From Eurosta solidaginis (Eukaryota > Arthropoda > Insecta > Diptera > Tephritidae), in NCBI RefSeq assembly GCF_040869045.1, contig NC_090323.1:175730083-175794082 (forward strand): 64,000 nucleotides of DNA. Direction: 5' to 3'. Under the pieces are notes generated by a model. It saw only the letters and a program-made list of their open reading frames with translations. It was not told where the DNA came from and did not search any database. The translations under genes were made by a program, and so were the position numbers. Shown here in pieces: positions 43,101 to 54,849 of this stretch. Positions within the stretch are counted from its first letter, which is position 1; the number at the start of each line of letters is the position of its first letter.

Positions 43101-44185
43101 ATGCATTTTTTTCCAAATTATATGGTATTCTTCTCCGTCTGTCTAGTTTTCTCACCACGCGTGATCTGAAATTGCCACCGACCGAAACCACGGCTACTCC
43201 GCTCACGACGTGGAATCAAGTGATTTGGCAATTACTGAACGTTCAAAGATAATATGTGAAACATTCGACAGCAGTCTTAGCTTCAAGGCTCTGACAAAGA
43301 CGCAACAAAATTCTCAAGTCGCTTACCGGCAGCACATGGAGGATGGATAAAGAAAAGTTGCTAACAACATAATGCAATTGTTTACCATTTTGGTCGCCTG
43401 AATATGTGACTGAGAGGCCTTTGCATCTGCGCCTCATATGAGGACAGCGGTATGACCAAGTATTGCAAGCTTGCCTAATCTAGGGTGTTATGCGAACTAT
43501 GCCTTTTGGATGATTTGCAGCCCATATCGGGCCACCTCAGATGTGGAGGACAGCTATTTCTCCCCATATTTAGTACTAGACAGTTACAAGCTTAGCATCG
43601 GACCTGGGTAGTGAGGGAGGAATGGAGTCAGTGTGTTCGGTGAGCTCGTAGAGGTAGTAATTTTTGTGCCCCGACAAAGAATGAGTGTCGACGAGGGAGC
43701 AAGATAGATAGATAAAGAGAGCCCTTTCAAAATAACGCGCGGACTAAAAAATTATCCAGCCATAGTTGAGCGCGAGAACAAGCGCTTGTAATTGGCCCGT
43801 GATACAGTGAAAGCAGGTCGAAGGCAATTAGCTGATAAGAGCTTTGATGCGAGCAATCCTCGATTATGTTACCAAATTGCAAGCTCCTAGCAGGCAAAGG
43901 AGGCAGCGAATAGCTGAAGTTGAAAAGTCTGATTTTAACCGACGGAAGCATAAGCGGCGAGGAGACTAGCAATAGGGAGAAACTACTAACAGGGAAAAGT
44001 GCTAAGCAAAAAAAGAATGGTGGTAAGTAAACTAAAGGATGGCAACGAAGATACTCTAGCTTTCCTGCAATTTCTAAAGGTAGCAAGCGCTGCCAGTTTT
44101 CCTCGAAGGTTTTGGCAAATGTTATCGGTGTTTACAATCATTTGCCGGTAATAGATGTGGTACGCTCCGAAACTAGCCTTCAAAA
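43101..44185. other. No gene; degenerate R400 piece at the end
   Basis: Mostly unrecognised. Near 44,098-44,175 the words tcgaaggttttggcaaatgt, tatcggtgt, ttgccggtaatagatgtggt and acgctccg are a worn R400 fragment. Confidence 0.4.
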
Positions 44186-44189
44186 TATT

Positions 44190-44745
44190 TCGAGAACGAT
44201 TCTTTTTATTCAAGTTTTACCTCCTCTTCCGATCTTTTCCATTATTTCTCCTTAATCGTCCTATTTCTCTGCCTCTTGGCCTTACCTTCGTTTCTTCCCC
44301 TTTCACCTCCATTTGGCTCCTATCGCCTTCTGTGCTCAGTTCCGCTCCCTTCGGTGTCGCGCTTACTTTTAAATTACTTGATTCTCTTTGTTTCAAATCC
44401 TCGCCCATTTCTTTATACTTTGTCAATTCATTTGCGCCCCTTTTTGATCTCCGTCTTCTCTAATCCTTCCCTCAACTGCTATTCTCTTCATGCCTCCTCT
44501 TCCGTTTTGTCGCCACGTCACTCTCTCAATTTTTGTGCTCTTATTTTTTAACACCTTTCCCTCTTCCCTACCTTTCCACTCATTTTCTTCTCTGCCACCA
44601 ACTTTTTTCCTCCTTCTTGCTCAACGACACCCCCTCCTCCATCGTTTTCTATATCTTTTCTCCCCTCACCCCTATTACTTTCTCCTCTCTTTTTCTATTT
44701 TTTTTAATAACCGGCTCAAAGAACCCGTTTCCGCACATCCCTGAT
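44190..44745. repeat. Pyrimidine-rich tract
   Basis: The plus strand is dominated by C and T (ctcctcttcc, tttcccttcctcaac and similar) for about 550 bp and ends in tttccgcacatccctgataa, similar to the outer tip of the 24.85-26.58 kb foldback arms (ttttccgcacattacattgc). It is probably a one-arm relative of that element. The overlapping open frames of 80-102 codons rich in Phe, Leu, Ser and Pro are compositional. Confidence 0.5.
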
Positions 44746-46463
44746 AAACACGCGTCAGTGCGTATGCATAAATAACTCTGTGCATTTTGTCTTACGAAGG
44801 TTTGACTGCAATCAATTTTGAGCAAAAATTATTTATTTGTCCATTTTGCAGTTTGGTATTAAGGGACTATTCGTTGTTCAATTATTTATATAAGCAATAA
44901 TGATCGTTTAGTATAAGGTACGCACGTAATAAATGGGTTTTAATTTAAAGTTTTACAAATTTTAACAATGCTTGAGTTTGTATGCCCATTTATAAAAATA
45001 ATTAGAACTGTAGTGTTGAAGTTTTAAATTAATATCCTTACTTAAAGTGCGAAACAATATTTCTAATATCTGGTACAAGAATTAAGAAAAAGGAGGCTTA
45101 GGAACACACGCCCTTTGGCTGCAGGAGGTCAGGTTTTCAAGTCTGATTTGCATAGTTTCACTAGACCAATAACATTCTTATAGAACCTTGGCTAAAAAGG
45201 GAAGATGGACTTCCTATTATTCCCACAGACTATCGAAAGAACAAGCCACATAGTATTACAAATTGACTGGGTATGATGATTAGACAGGTTGAGGTGTAAT
45301 TTTGCAAACATCATCTCATAAATGACATCTTTCCTGTTAAGGTGGTGCACCCGAAGTTGGTTAGTAAGTTAATGTGGATTGCTCAGCTTTGATTCCAATT
45401 AGCGCTTATATCCCGGTTTGGTACCACAGCTCGAGAATAAATCAATGGAAAATATTGTAAGAAGACCGAAGAATGTTCAAGAGTCGCATATTTGGAATGC
45501 TTCCCAGGCCTAACATCATTGAGTTGCGGTAGGCTTCTGCAAAATGGATTTCCAAAAAACTTCATTCGCTTTCACATTGTACGTGGATTTCGCACAATAG
45601 GTGCTTCATCGTTTCCTCTATCTCTTAATGATAAAACTCTGATATGGAGATTGAGTGTTGCAAGGATGTCCCTCTCGTTTCAAAGCACCAATTCAATGAG
45701 TCTCGACAATTCTGCAAAAAATCAAATTTTAGCACTTTCGGTTTCAATATTCCCTCCCCATATTCAATTCAGAGAGTAGAAATCTGGAGGAACCATGCCA
45801 TACAAACTAATATCTCGCAACTCGGCCGTTTAACTTGCGATATTAGTTGTTTGGAAATTCAGAATTCAATTAAGTACGTACATAGTTGCGTTGTTATAAG
45901 AGCCCGCTTATTCCATTCACGACAACTCACCACCACTTCCATCCTCTTGACCATTGAAGGAATACCTACTGCTGTCCATCAGAGCACAATTCCATATATA
46001 TATATATCGTTTTGACCACTATACGATACAACCTATGTACTACCGTCGCAGAGAGAACCCTCAGTATAACCCAATTGCCCCTCCACAACATTGCAAGGAA
46101 ACCAATGCCTCCCCAGACTTGATTTGTACGCTTAGATAATTAAATTAATCAAACGAAACCAGCGGTTTTCTTCCAAATGAGCCTGAACTACGCAAGAAAA
46201 AGAAGCAGTCGGTTCTATGTACCGGAGCGATTCGGGATTTTTCCCGATTAAGGACTGTCATTTCAGAGTAACCCCATTAATTTGTTGCGTCCCTCCCACA
46301 AATTGTCATCCTCCCAGCAGCTCCTTGCAGCGGGACTGCTCCATATTCTCTTGCTCCGGGAAGGTATTGAATCCAATCCGGGTCCATCTCCTGACCCGGT
46401 CCTGAGAAATGGTTTTGCTGCGTCTGCCGGAAAAGAATCTTTTTAGGACGGTCATACTTTTGT
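44746..46463. other. No gene recognised
   Basis: Frames of 95 and 123 codons (45,492-45,779 and 45,644-46,015) show no motif. A short (AT)n lies at about 45,996-46,008. Confidence 0.35.
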
Positions 46464-47095
46464 CATTGTGTCTCGAGTAAGGGATGGTTGCATCGGACAG
46501 GTTGTTCTGGGCTAGATCCCAAAATCAGACTTCCACGCAACTTCTATAAAGCTTTTGTGGCTCCCTGCTGTTCACGCCCAAGGGCGTCCCGTAGTCTACG
46601 CATTAGTGCGCCCCACTACCTTCCAACAGGCCCGATGCTCAGCAAGCCACAACAAGTACCCGCGCCACGGCACCACCAACTCATACGGCTGCTCCCACTC
46701 ACACCTCAATCTCCGTAGTAGAGTCGGAAGTAATGCCGAGCAGCAGCCCCTGCCCCAGTCTTCTCTCCCCTCTTTTCCGGCAGCCATCGTGTAGGTCAGG
46801 GAAACATACTCTTAGTCCCTACCTCCTTTTGCACCGTTTGCCAGCACAGAAGATATATGTTTGCGACATCCGCCCAATGCAGCTCCTGCCTTGGACGGTG
46901 CCACTTTCCTAGATGTTCTGGTCGTCGCGACGGCAACCCCCCGACGGGTTTCATTGCGCCATGTTGCCAGGTCGCATACCCAAATACACCGGATACCCCA
47001 ATGCTTACCCAAGGACGTCCAGTCCCAGGGCCACAAAAGCAGTTGCGTCCTAGCCTTTCACAACCCAGGAGTAGTCACTCTCACTTACTCCCAGA
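46464..47095 (+). pseudogene. LINE-C ORF1-like region with two Cys/His knuckles, frameshifted
   Basis: Two similar Cys-rich modules are visible in different frames. The first, from about 46,480, is HRTGCSGLDPKIRLPRNFYK followed by AFVAPCC. The second, from about 46,875, is CSSCLGRCHFPRCSG followed by GFIAPCC. The pattern C-x2-C-x3-CH-x3-CSG ... F-x-APCC is PHD/zinc-knuckle-like and lies where ORF1 (nucleic-acid-binding protein) sits in a two-ORF LINE, just before the endonuclease. A Pro/Ser/Gln-rich linker separates them, and several frameshifts break it. The assignment as ORF1 is inferred from position and motifs. Confidence 0.55.
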
Positions 47096-49051
47096 GTGAC
47101 GACGTCTCCCCCGTTGCACTTCAGAATTCTGCAGTTAAACTGTAATGGTTTAACTGGGAAGATCACGGAGACAGTCGATTTCATGAAGCGGCACAACATC
47201 CGCATTGCTGCGATTCAAGAGACTAAACTCACAGCAAAATATGCTCTGCAGACGTATTCTGGGTATAATGTCCACAGAAAAGATCGCGAGAGCGGAAATG
47301 CAGGCGGCCTCGCGTTTATTATACACCACTCTGTGCAATATCATATAGTTGATCCCGACATCGGTCGCAGGGACAGTGCCTTAGAACGTCAAGGCTTATC
47401 TGTCCGGTCAGGCGATGCTAACCTAGAAATCGCCAACATCTTCATCCCTCCTGCTACCTGTTGCCCCAGTGGATACCGCCCTAATACCAGCGCCTTAATC
47501 ACTGACAATAATTGCATTATCTTGGGCGATTTCAATGCCCATCACAATCTATGGCATTCAAACTTGCAGGCAGACAGTAGGGGTGAGATGTTGGCGGATG
47601 AAATAGAAGAACGATGTTCTGACGTTCTGCACAATAAACGGAGACGCCCCACACGTATGGTAGGAAGCTGTCACAGTTCGCCGGATATATCAATCGTCAT
47701 CGCAGGACTCGTAAACTGCGTCAACTGGCAGCCGATGGTAACATTGGCATCCGACCACCTGCCTATACTTATTTCGCTCGAGCGTACCGCCGTCCTCATC
47801 GTCACAGAAAAACGCACTTTCATAAACTTCAAAAAAGGAAAGTGGAACGAATACAAATCCTTTACAGACAACCGCTTTGCTGCGCTCCCTATCCCGACTG
47901 ATGCTCGCCAAAAGGAGCGTGTTTTCCGCAAGGTCATTGAATCCCCCTCGGATCGCTTCATTCCCGCCGGTAGTGAGAGAACGTGACCTTATAAGACAGC
48001 TCGATCCTGGCGACCCCCAAATAAGGGATATAAATCAACGCATCAGAATGCTTGTGGATGAACACAAGCGGGCGAAATGGGAGGAGCACCTAAGCCGTTG
48101 TAACCTCTCTGCCGGTGTAGGTAAACTTTGGTCCACCGTAAAGTCCCTATCGAATCCGTCTAAACACAATGACAAAATTTCCATCACATTTCGCGGTTAA
48201 GTGTTGTTGGATGCGCAAAAATGCGCGAGCGCTTTCTGCCGACAATATATAATGCATTCTACGGTCGACAAAGATAGACGGAGGGCCAACAGACACGCAC
48301 ATAAACATAAATTCAGCCCTTTAGCCGTCAACAATTACCATCACCGTCAAAGAGGTTGAGGATGCCATCGGTTATGCTAAACCACCCAAAGCAGTGGACC
48401 CAGATGGCATAGCCATGCCGATGCTTAAAAGCCTAGGGAAAGAGGGTTTCAGATATTCAGCACATGACTTCAACCTGTCTCTTTCCACCTTTGTCATTCC
48501 CGAAAAATGGAAAATGGCCAAGGTGGTCCCGCTACTAAAGCCTGGGAAACCAGCTAACATAGGAGAGTCATATCGCCCATATATCTCCTATCGCAAGTAG
48601 GCAAGACGCTTGAAGCCATTTCGCTCCCCTACTTCAGAGCAAATTTGCAGTTAGCCTGTCCTCAGAATGGCTTTAGAAAACTCCATAGCACCACCACCGC
48701 GCTAAATGCCATTAGCACCCAGATAATTTGCGGTTTAAATCAAAACCCCCACCATAGAACAGTACTCGTTGCGCTAGACCTATCAAAAGCTTTTGATACG
48801 GTCAACCATGGCACGTTACTGCAAGACCTGGACGGGTCTACCCTTCCCCCATGTCTTAAAAGGTGGAACGCAAATTATCTGGGTGGCTGGCAGGCATCGG
48901 TGCAATTTAGAAACGAATCATCTAAACCAAGAATAATTAAACAAGGGGTCCCACAGGATGGTGTCCTATCCCCACTTTTGTTTAGCTTCTGCATATCAAA
49001 GCTACCTTCGCCACCAGAAGAAGTTACTATCGTTTCCTACGCCGATGACTA
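47096..49051 (+). pseudogene. LINE-C ORF2: endonuclease plus reverse transcriptase, broken and 3'-truncated
   Basis: The first open segment (47,096-47,986) is an apurinic-type endonuclease: LQLNCNG, then QETKL (catalytic Glu), GDFNAHHNLW, SSPDISI and ASDHLPI, with all main catalytic residues in place. A frameshift near 47,950 leads into the linker (47,960-48,200), and stops follow at about 48,198 and 48,325. RT sequence resumes with GYAKPPKAVDPDGI and VIPEKWKMAKVVPLLKPGKP (48,366-48,598), breaks again, and continues with CPQNGFRKLHSTT, VALDLSKAFDTVNH, QGVPQDGVLSPLLFSF and SYADD. Immediately after YADD (49,049) the sequence becomes unrelated, so the RT thumb and C-terminus are missing. The motif order and wording resemble Jockey/LOA-type LINEs of flies. 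The exact clade is not certain. Confidence 0.85.
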
Positions 49052-50335
49052 AATAGAACTAAATAGAATGAGAGATAATGGGCAATTAAATAAAGACTAA
49101 AAACTTGAAAATAAAATAATTAAAAAAAAATGTTAAGTTACGTGGTTTTATTGAAAACCGCGATTGCTAGGCCTGAAACCATAATGCGTCTTACAACTAA
49201 GTTTGTATCCTACTCCTAATTCACAGTCCTGGTCTTTATCTTATTTTTCGTCCTACCATAAAATCAAAGAACAAAGAATCTACATTCGTACGGACGTGAT
49301 TTCGGCTTCTGCACTTTGTTTCGACAAACTCTATCCTGCGGGTGCTTGTGCATATATCCGGCCTATTAGCAATTTCGTATCTACATATTAGTATTCTCCA
49401 ATCAATTCACAATCTAAACCAATTGTCACATCAACGCCACTGCATTGCTATTCTACATATTTGACATATTGGCGCCATTTAATTTCAAATATTTGCTTGT
49501 GAATTGCATTACACATGTATGTAAATTTGTTTATAAAGAAAATTAATTTGTTTGTAATTTATTTCCGGTGCAGTCATATGTTAAATTGTACAACAAAGCC
49601 CTCAGATAGCCACCATGTTGGGTTGATGGAATTATTATGGCATGAGATGACATTTGGCTATAACCGAATATTTATTTTGGCAGGAGACCATGGCGCGTCG
49701 CACTGGTACGCATAAATGCTTAAATGCAAACAGTTTTTGTTAGCAAATATTTTTATATATGTGCATGTGTGTAAGTATATGTGTAAGGGTGGGCAAAAAA
49801 AAATAAGGTTTGTTTTTGTGAAACAAAATTTGGAGTTAAGCATATTTATAAATTTTCGGAATCCTGTAATTTCTAAAGGACGGTACTGTACCCTTCATGA
49901 ATCGATCCGAACAATATTTTGGTAAACTTTCAAAAATTCTCAACATCTGAACGATTAGTTGTATAAGATATATCTTTATTTCCAATGAATCTCAAATCCA
50001 TAACTGATTGGTAGTCCTCACACAAGTTTTTAGCGTTGATACGAGGAAGATATTACGAAAACCGTCTTATCTGAGCAATCGTTGTATGGGATGTAGTTAT
50101 ATAGTATCAATTTTGATGATTTTTCTACACAACAATAAACGCCATACATGTAAATCTGTGGTGAAATTTCAAAGTTCTAGCTTTTAAAATGAGGAAGGAA
50201 TGTGAAGACCCTTATCTAATCCTTCTTATAACAATTGTTTGGATGGGGCCGATCTTGTTGACTTTTTGGGACAATAATGTATGCTTTAGCTGCAAGCATC
50301 TCTTAAAATTGCATACCGAAATGTTGCCGATATCT
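49052..50335. other. No gene recognised
   Basis: AT-rich sequence after the LINE-C breakpoint. The frames are short and featureless. Confidence 0.4.
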
Positions 50336-50545
50336 TATAAAAAAGTTATCGATTTTTTTATAGAAAAGTTATCGACTTTTTATTGAAAAGGTGTCGACAT
50401 GTTCCCAAAAAGGTATTGATTTGTTATCGAAGTCTTACAAATTGGTTATTGCTGCGTTATCGATTTACCTTCGCAAGGTTATCGATTTATTATCAAAACA
50501 TTATCGATTCGCTATCGAAAAATTATCGATTTTCACCAAAAAATG
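50336..50545. repeat. TTATCGAT-rich minisatellite
   Basis: At least nine copies of TTATCGA(T) occur in about 200 bp, set in degenerate ~20-25-bp units such as aaaagttatcgatttttt and aaggttatcgatttattatc. Overlapping plus-strand frames (50,189-50,741) reflect the repeat and are not supported as genes. ATCGAT words are also the core of the TATCGATA element bound by the fly factor DREF. Confidence 0.65.
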
Positions 50546-51592
50546 GATGCCTATACTTTTTGAAAAGGCAGATCTCACGAGTTTTTGGGAACACTTATAT
50601 TTTATTCCTCTCTCCTGGCGAGTTTCGGAACACATATATCGAATAGTCTGGAACGATCTACTGTCTATGTTTTTTCCTTGCAAAAAAGGGGAGGAGCTCA
50701 CGTTCCTGGAAACAGTAGCTTTTAAATTATTTTTTTTTTAACGTAAGGCTCTCAGCAAATTCTAGATTGATGATACTAAGTACGTGTAAATATATGAATC
50801 GGGCTGTAAGAAATTTAAGAAAAGTAGGCCATATATGAGACTGGTGACCCTAGAATAATGATATTTAGTATATACTTAGGGCGTAAAGATCTAAAGTAAG
50901 CAGTGTTATTTCGGAGTTACCTTCAGATCACTACGAGATTATTTCGCTATTTTTCCAAACTATTTTAACACCATTTGGAAATCCCTATCACTTCAGGACT
51001 GCAAATGTTTTGGGATTTGCTGTGGGCAATTCCAGAAAAGTGGGCCATGCACAGTCTTAAACAAAACCTAACTTAATTTAATTTATTGTAGTCGTGCAGA
51101 AGGAGAAAAATGATATCGATTTTATATAATGCATGATTAGGTCGATGCAGCTAGCAAGTCACTTACCTAAAATGGTGATGAATAACCATTTTACTTAAGA
51201 AAAATTGAAATATTTGTTGAATATTTTTTTTGGGATGGTTTGCAAAAAGCTTTTTGTATGGTATATGAAAAAAGAATAATTTCGTTTTTTGGCCCACCTT
51301 TATTTTTTGTAGTGTGCCTGTAGTATATGTCAGAGAATTCTGTTAGCGTGCAATGGTGTGAAGTTTTTAATTACATTTAATAATATGTAGTATCATCAAA
51401 ATCTCTTTGGGGCTTTTGAATATCGACAACGCATTTGAACATACTAGTTGTAGAAGACTTCAAAACTAGTTTGAGCAGCATGCACAACTTGTCAGCTGAG
51501 CTAGTTGCATTTTGAATGCAAGTTTATCAGACGAATTGAAAATTTTCAGATTCTGATCAAATAATTTTTTGAAAAAGAAAATAAACGAGATT
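50546..51592. other. No gene recognised
   Basis: No domain or repeat end was recognised. There are scattered caaat/gaaac words towards the end. Confidence 0.4.
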
Positions 51593-52159
51593 GCCGTACA
51601 GTATATAATTAGCTTATTCAGGTCAAATGAAACATTTTTCAAATTGAATTAAACTTTATCAAGTTCAATTCAACGTTTTTTAAATCAAATGAAACTTTTC
51701 TAAATTCATATGTAACCATTTTCAAAGATTTGTTTTTCAAATTAAATGAAGTTTCTCAATGCAAACGAAACATCTTTCAAATCCAGTGGAACTTTTTTCA
51801 AATCAAATAAAAATTTTTATTTCAAAAGAAAAAAAAAATGTTTGGCTTATGTGATCTCCAGTTTTTGAACCTTGCTTTTACGCCCTAAAACTAAATAAAT
51901 AAAAAAATAAAACTAAAATAAAAAAATCTTAAGAACTTCCCTTATATAAATGGACAAAAATCAGCGAAAAATATCTCCTTATATAAAGACATATTCTTGC
52001 TAAACTTTGATTTTTAAATTTGTGAGAAGTGAATGGTTACTTATGAATTTAGAAAAGTTTCATTTGATTTAAAAAACGTTGAACTGAACTTGATTAAGTT
52101 TAATTCAATTTGAAAAATGTTTCATTTGACCTGAATAAGCTAATTATATACTGGACGGC
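51593..52159. mobile_element. 567-bp inverted-repeat element with ~125-bp near-perfect arms
   Basis: The arms at 51,593-51,720 and 52,032-52,159 are reverse complements with only a few mismatches (tips gccgtacagtatataattag and ctaattatatactggacggc; inner end tgtaaccatt / aatggttac). The loop is about 310 bp, AT-rich and non-coding. The arms are built from caaatgaaacttttcaaa-like words that recur, degenerate, at 51,740-51,830 and 55,930-56,320. The shape is that of a MITE or foldback element. No clear duplication was seen. Confidence 0.7.
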
Positions 52160-52164
52160 AGTAT

Positions 52165-52807
52165 TTTTATTTTCTCCTTTTCTTATATTTTCTCGATGTC
52201 TTAACCTATCTGTTAAGTTTTACGCTTGTAGCTCAATGAGAACTTACATAAAAATCAATCCCAAAATTTCCTCCGTTCCGTTTGATTTTTCTAAATATCT
52301 CCGCCCGTGTGCCCCCTAGCGAAACTTTTTGTATTGTGTCATCGGCTGTCATCGACCTCTGAATTAAGCTCTAAATTTTTAGCCCCTGGCTCATCGAGAA
52401 GATACTTAAAATCCGGTTTCAAATTTCCAAATTATTATCTAATTTTTCGATCCGTGCGCCACCTAACGGAATTTTTTCTCCTTTTGTTCCTTTGTCACGG
52501 TATCTTAACCTGTCTCTGAGGTTTCATGTTTGTAGCTCAATGAGAAGTTACTTTAAAATCGATATCAAAACACCAAATTTCCAAATTCTTATCTAAATAA
52601 CAGAATTTTTTTCGCCTTTTCTTAAATTTTCTTGGCGTCTTATCCTATCTGTGAAGTTTTACAGTTGTAGCTCAATGAAAACTTACATAAAAATCAATCC
52701 TAAAATTCCCTCCGCTTCGTACGATTTTTCTAAATATTTCATCCCGTGTGCCCCCTAGCGAATTGTAGCGAATTGTATCGTGTCATCAGCTGTCATTGAC
52801 CTCTGAC
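52165..52807. repeat. 440-bp tandem duplication (three subunits), left part
   Basis: The words tgtagctcaatgagaactta (52,227), ggctcatcgagaagatactt (52,388), tgtagctcaatgagaagtta (52,531) and tgtagctcaatgaaaactta (52,667) mark related ~147-bp subunits A, B, C and A'. The whole A-B-C block repeats at 440 bp. The second block is cut by the Harbinger element inside B' and resumes at 55,504. Confidence 0.7.
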
Positions 52808-52810
52808 TAA
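52808..52810. repeat. TAA target-site duplication, left copy
   Basis: It pairs with TAA at 55,504-55,506. The sister subunit B at 52,365-52,367 carries a single TAA in the same sequence context and represents the empty site. Confidence 0.9.
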
Positions 52811-52901
52811 AGCGCCAAATACACGACACGAACATTTCCGCGAACATTCCCGTTATGTCATATTTCTGCGATCTTTTCTGTCGTGTATGGTGGTGATTGG
52901 C

Positions 52902-52965
52902 AGTTCGCGCAAATGTTCGCCAAAAATCTAAATATTTTAATTTTTGGCGAACATTTGCGCGAACT
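52902..52965. repeat. Subterminal perfect hairpin, 26-bp stem
   Basis: The arms are 52,902-52,927 and 52,940-52,965 (AGTTCGCGCAAATGTTCGCC plus AAAAAT), perfect over 26 bp, with a 12-nt loop. The arm shares the word AATGTTCG with the terminal inverted repeats (GAACATT), so these may be additional binding sites for the element's proteins. It lies upstream of the MADF start codon. Confidence 0.85.
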
Positions 52966-53040
52966 GTTCGTGCGTGTATGGCGAAATAGCTCATAATCGT
53001 AGTAATTTCTGAACGGAACAGACGTGCGCGGAAAAGTAAA

Positions 53041-54849
53041 ATGGACAATAAAAAATTTCTGAGTGAATTTATTGAAATGTATAAATCTTTGCCATTATTG
53101 TGGCAAGTAAAAAGCAAAGATTATTGTAATAGAATTAAAAAGAATAATGATTATGCGACTTTAATCGAAAAATTAAAAGAAGTAGATACAGTTATAAAAA
53201 AATAAGTAGTTTGCGGGCGCAATACCGGCGTGAATCAAAAAAAAAGAGAGATAGTTTGAAGTCTGGTGCTGGTGCTGAGGATCAATATGTTCCTACTCTT
53301 TGGTGCTATGATTTGCAATGCTTTTTGAAAGATCAAGAAGAACCTTTGGCAGGCGTTACCACAATACAGGATGAAAATACAAACACATTTGAGGTAAGAA
53401 AAAAAGTCAAAATTTTATTGTTTCTTTTTTTTTTGTGAACACAAACATTCATTTTGTTTTTATTCCTTAAATGATTCACTTTCTTATATTTAATATATTG
53501 TTCTGCCACGGAACTGCTCCCACTGTATTAAAATAATTACAATATTTTTCTCGAGTAGTTTTTGCTAAATTGGATGCATTCTTTGCACTTGAAGCTTGAA
53601 GAGCTGTAAGTATATGGTCATTATGCCAATCGGCGTATTCTATCGCTCCGGCATCTCTTTCTTCAACATCGAATCCACCTTCAAAATACGTCTCCTCATT
53701 TTGCCTCCGTAAAAAGTTATGCAAGTAGCAACAGGTTAACACAATTTTCGTGACTTTTTCTGGTGATAAATTAATAGTTTGTAGGAGAATTCTAAATATT
53801 GATGCTAAAATGCCAAAACAGTTTTCAACAATTCTTCTCGCCCGAGAAAGCCTGTAGTTAAAAATTATTTCTTCTTCCTTGAGTGTGTTGTGGCTAAATG
53901 GCTTCATGATATTTTCTAACAGGGGAAAATCATCGTCAGCTACGAATACAAATGGTAGTTTTTCTTCGCAGTTTGGAAGCGGCTGAGGGTCAGGAATTTT
54001 CAATGTTTTATTTTTTAGAGATGAAAAAAATTTTGTTTCGCTAAAAAGACCGGCATCAGATGCTCTTCCATTTGTGCCAACATCCGCCATCAAAAATTCG
54101 TAATTAGCATTAACCACTGCCATTAAAATGATGAAAAAATTTTTTTTATAATTATAATAAAAAGATCCAGATCCAGGCGGCTTTGTTATATTGACGTGTT
54201 TTCCATCAATTGTGCCTATACAATTTGGGAAGTTTCAGCGCGCATCAAAATTTTTCGCTTCTACCTTCCAATCTTTTTCTGTTTGTGGAAGCTGAAAAGT
54301 AATGAAAAACTTATAAAACTTTCTTTTTAGGAATTCACTGTTCGACCAAGCAAAAGAAAAGTTTCTGAAGAAGATACACTTATTAAAATTGCATGCGAGA
54401 GACTTGCCAACAGCCGCGAACCCACAGAAGGTGACTCCTTGGCTCAATCGTGGGCTTCGCAATATAGTGAAATGGAGGCCTCCCAGAAAACGATTGCGCG
54501 AAAAATCATATCAGATGTTTTATTTCAAGGTTGCTTGGGAGCATTGGAATTTAGACACGCGATTCAAATCCAAAATGTTCTTAACCCAAGTCAAATATTA
54601 ACACCAAATGTCATTCCGCAATACCCAATGCGCACGTCTACGCAACTTAACTACGCGGTGCCCCAACACATGCAGAATTATACAATAAGAGTTCCGACTC
54701 CTTTAAGTAGCGACTCGTCCATAAACAGTAGTAGAATGTCACCTCAAGTCACAGCAAACGTACGAATCGTTGAAGATACATCATCCATTAATTCGAGCTC
54801 GGTAGAAAACTTACAAAATTTCTTTGCATCGTTTGAAACGAACGAATAA
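53041..54849 (+). pseudogene. MADF-domain protein of the Harbinger element, two exons, one frameshift
   Basis: Exon 1 starts at ATG 53,041 and encodes a MADF (Myb/SANT-like) domain: FIEMYKSLPLLWQV, SKDYCNRIKK, then SLRAQYRRESKKK and VPTLWCYDLQCFL. A run of seven A at 53,196-53,202, one fewer than needed, shifts the frame and gives a TAA at 53,203. Downstream sequence is open in the next frame. A donor GAG|GTAAGA at 53,393/53,394 and an acceptor TTCTTTTTAG|GAATTC at 54,330/54,331 join in phase. Exon 2 (54,331-54,849) reads SWASQYSEMEASQKTIARK and DVLFQGCLGAL, resembling the BESS-like C-terminal part of MADF-BESS proteins, followed by a Ser/Asn/Gln-rich tail. The total would be about 290 residues. 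The intron (937 bp) holds transposase exon 2 on the other strand. Splicing is predicted, not observed. Confidence 0.8.
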
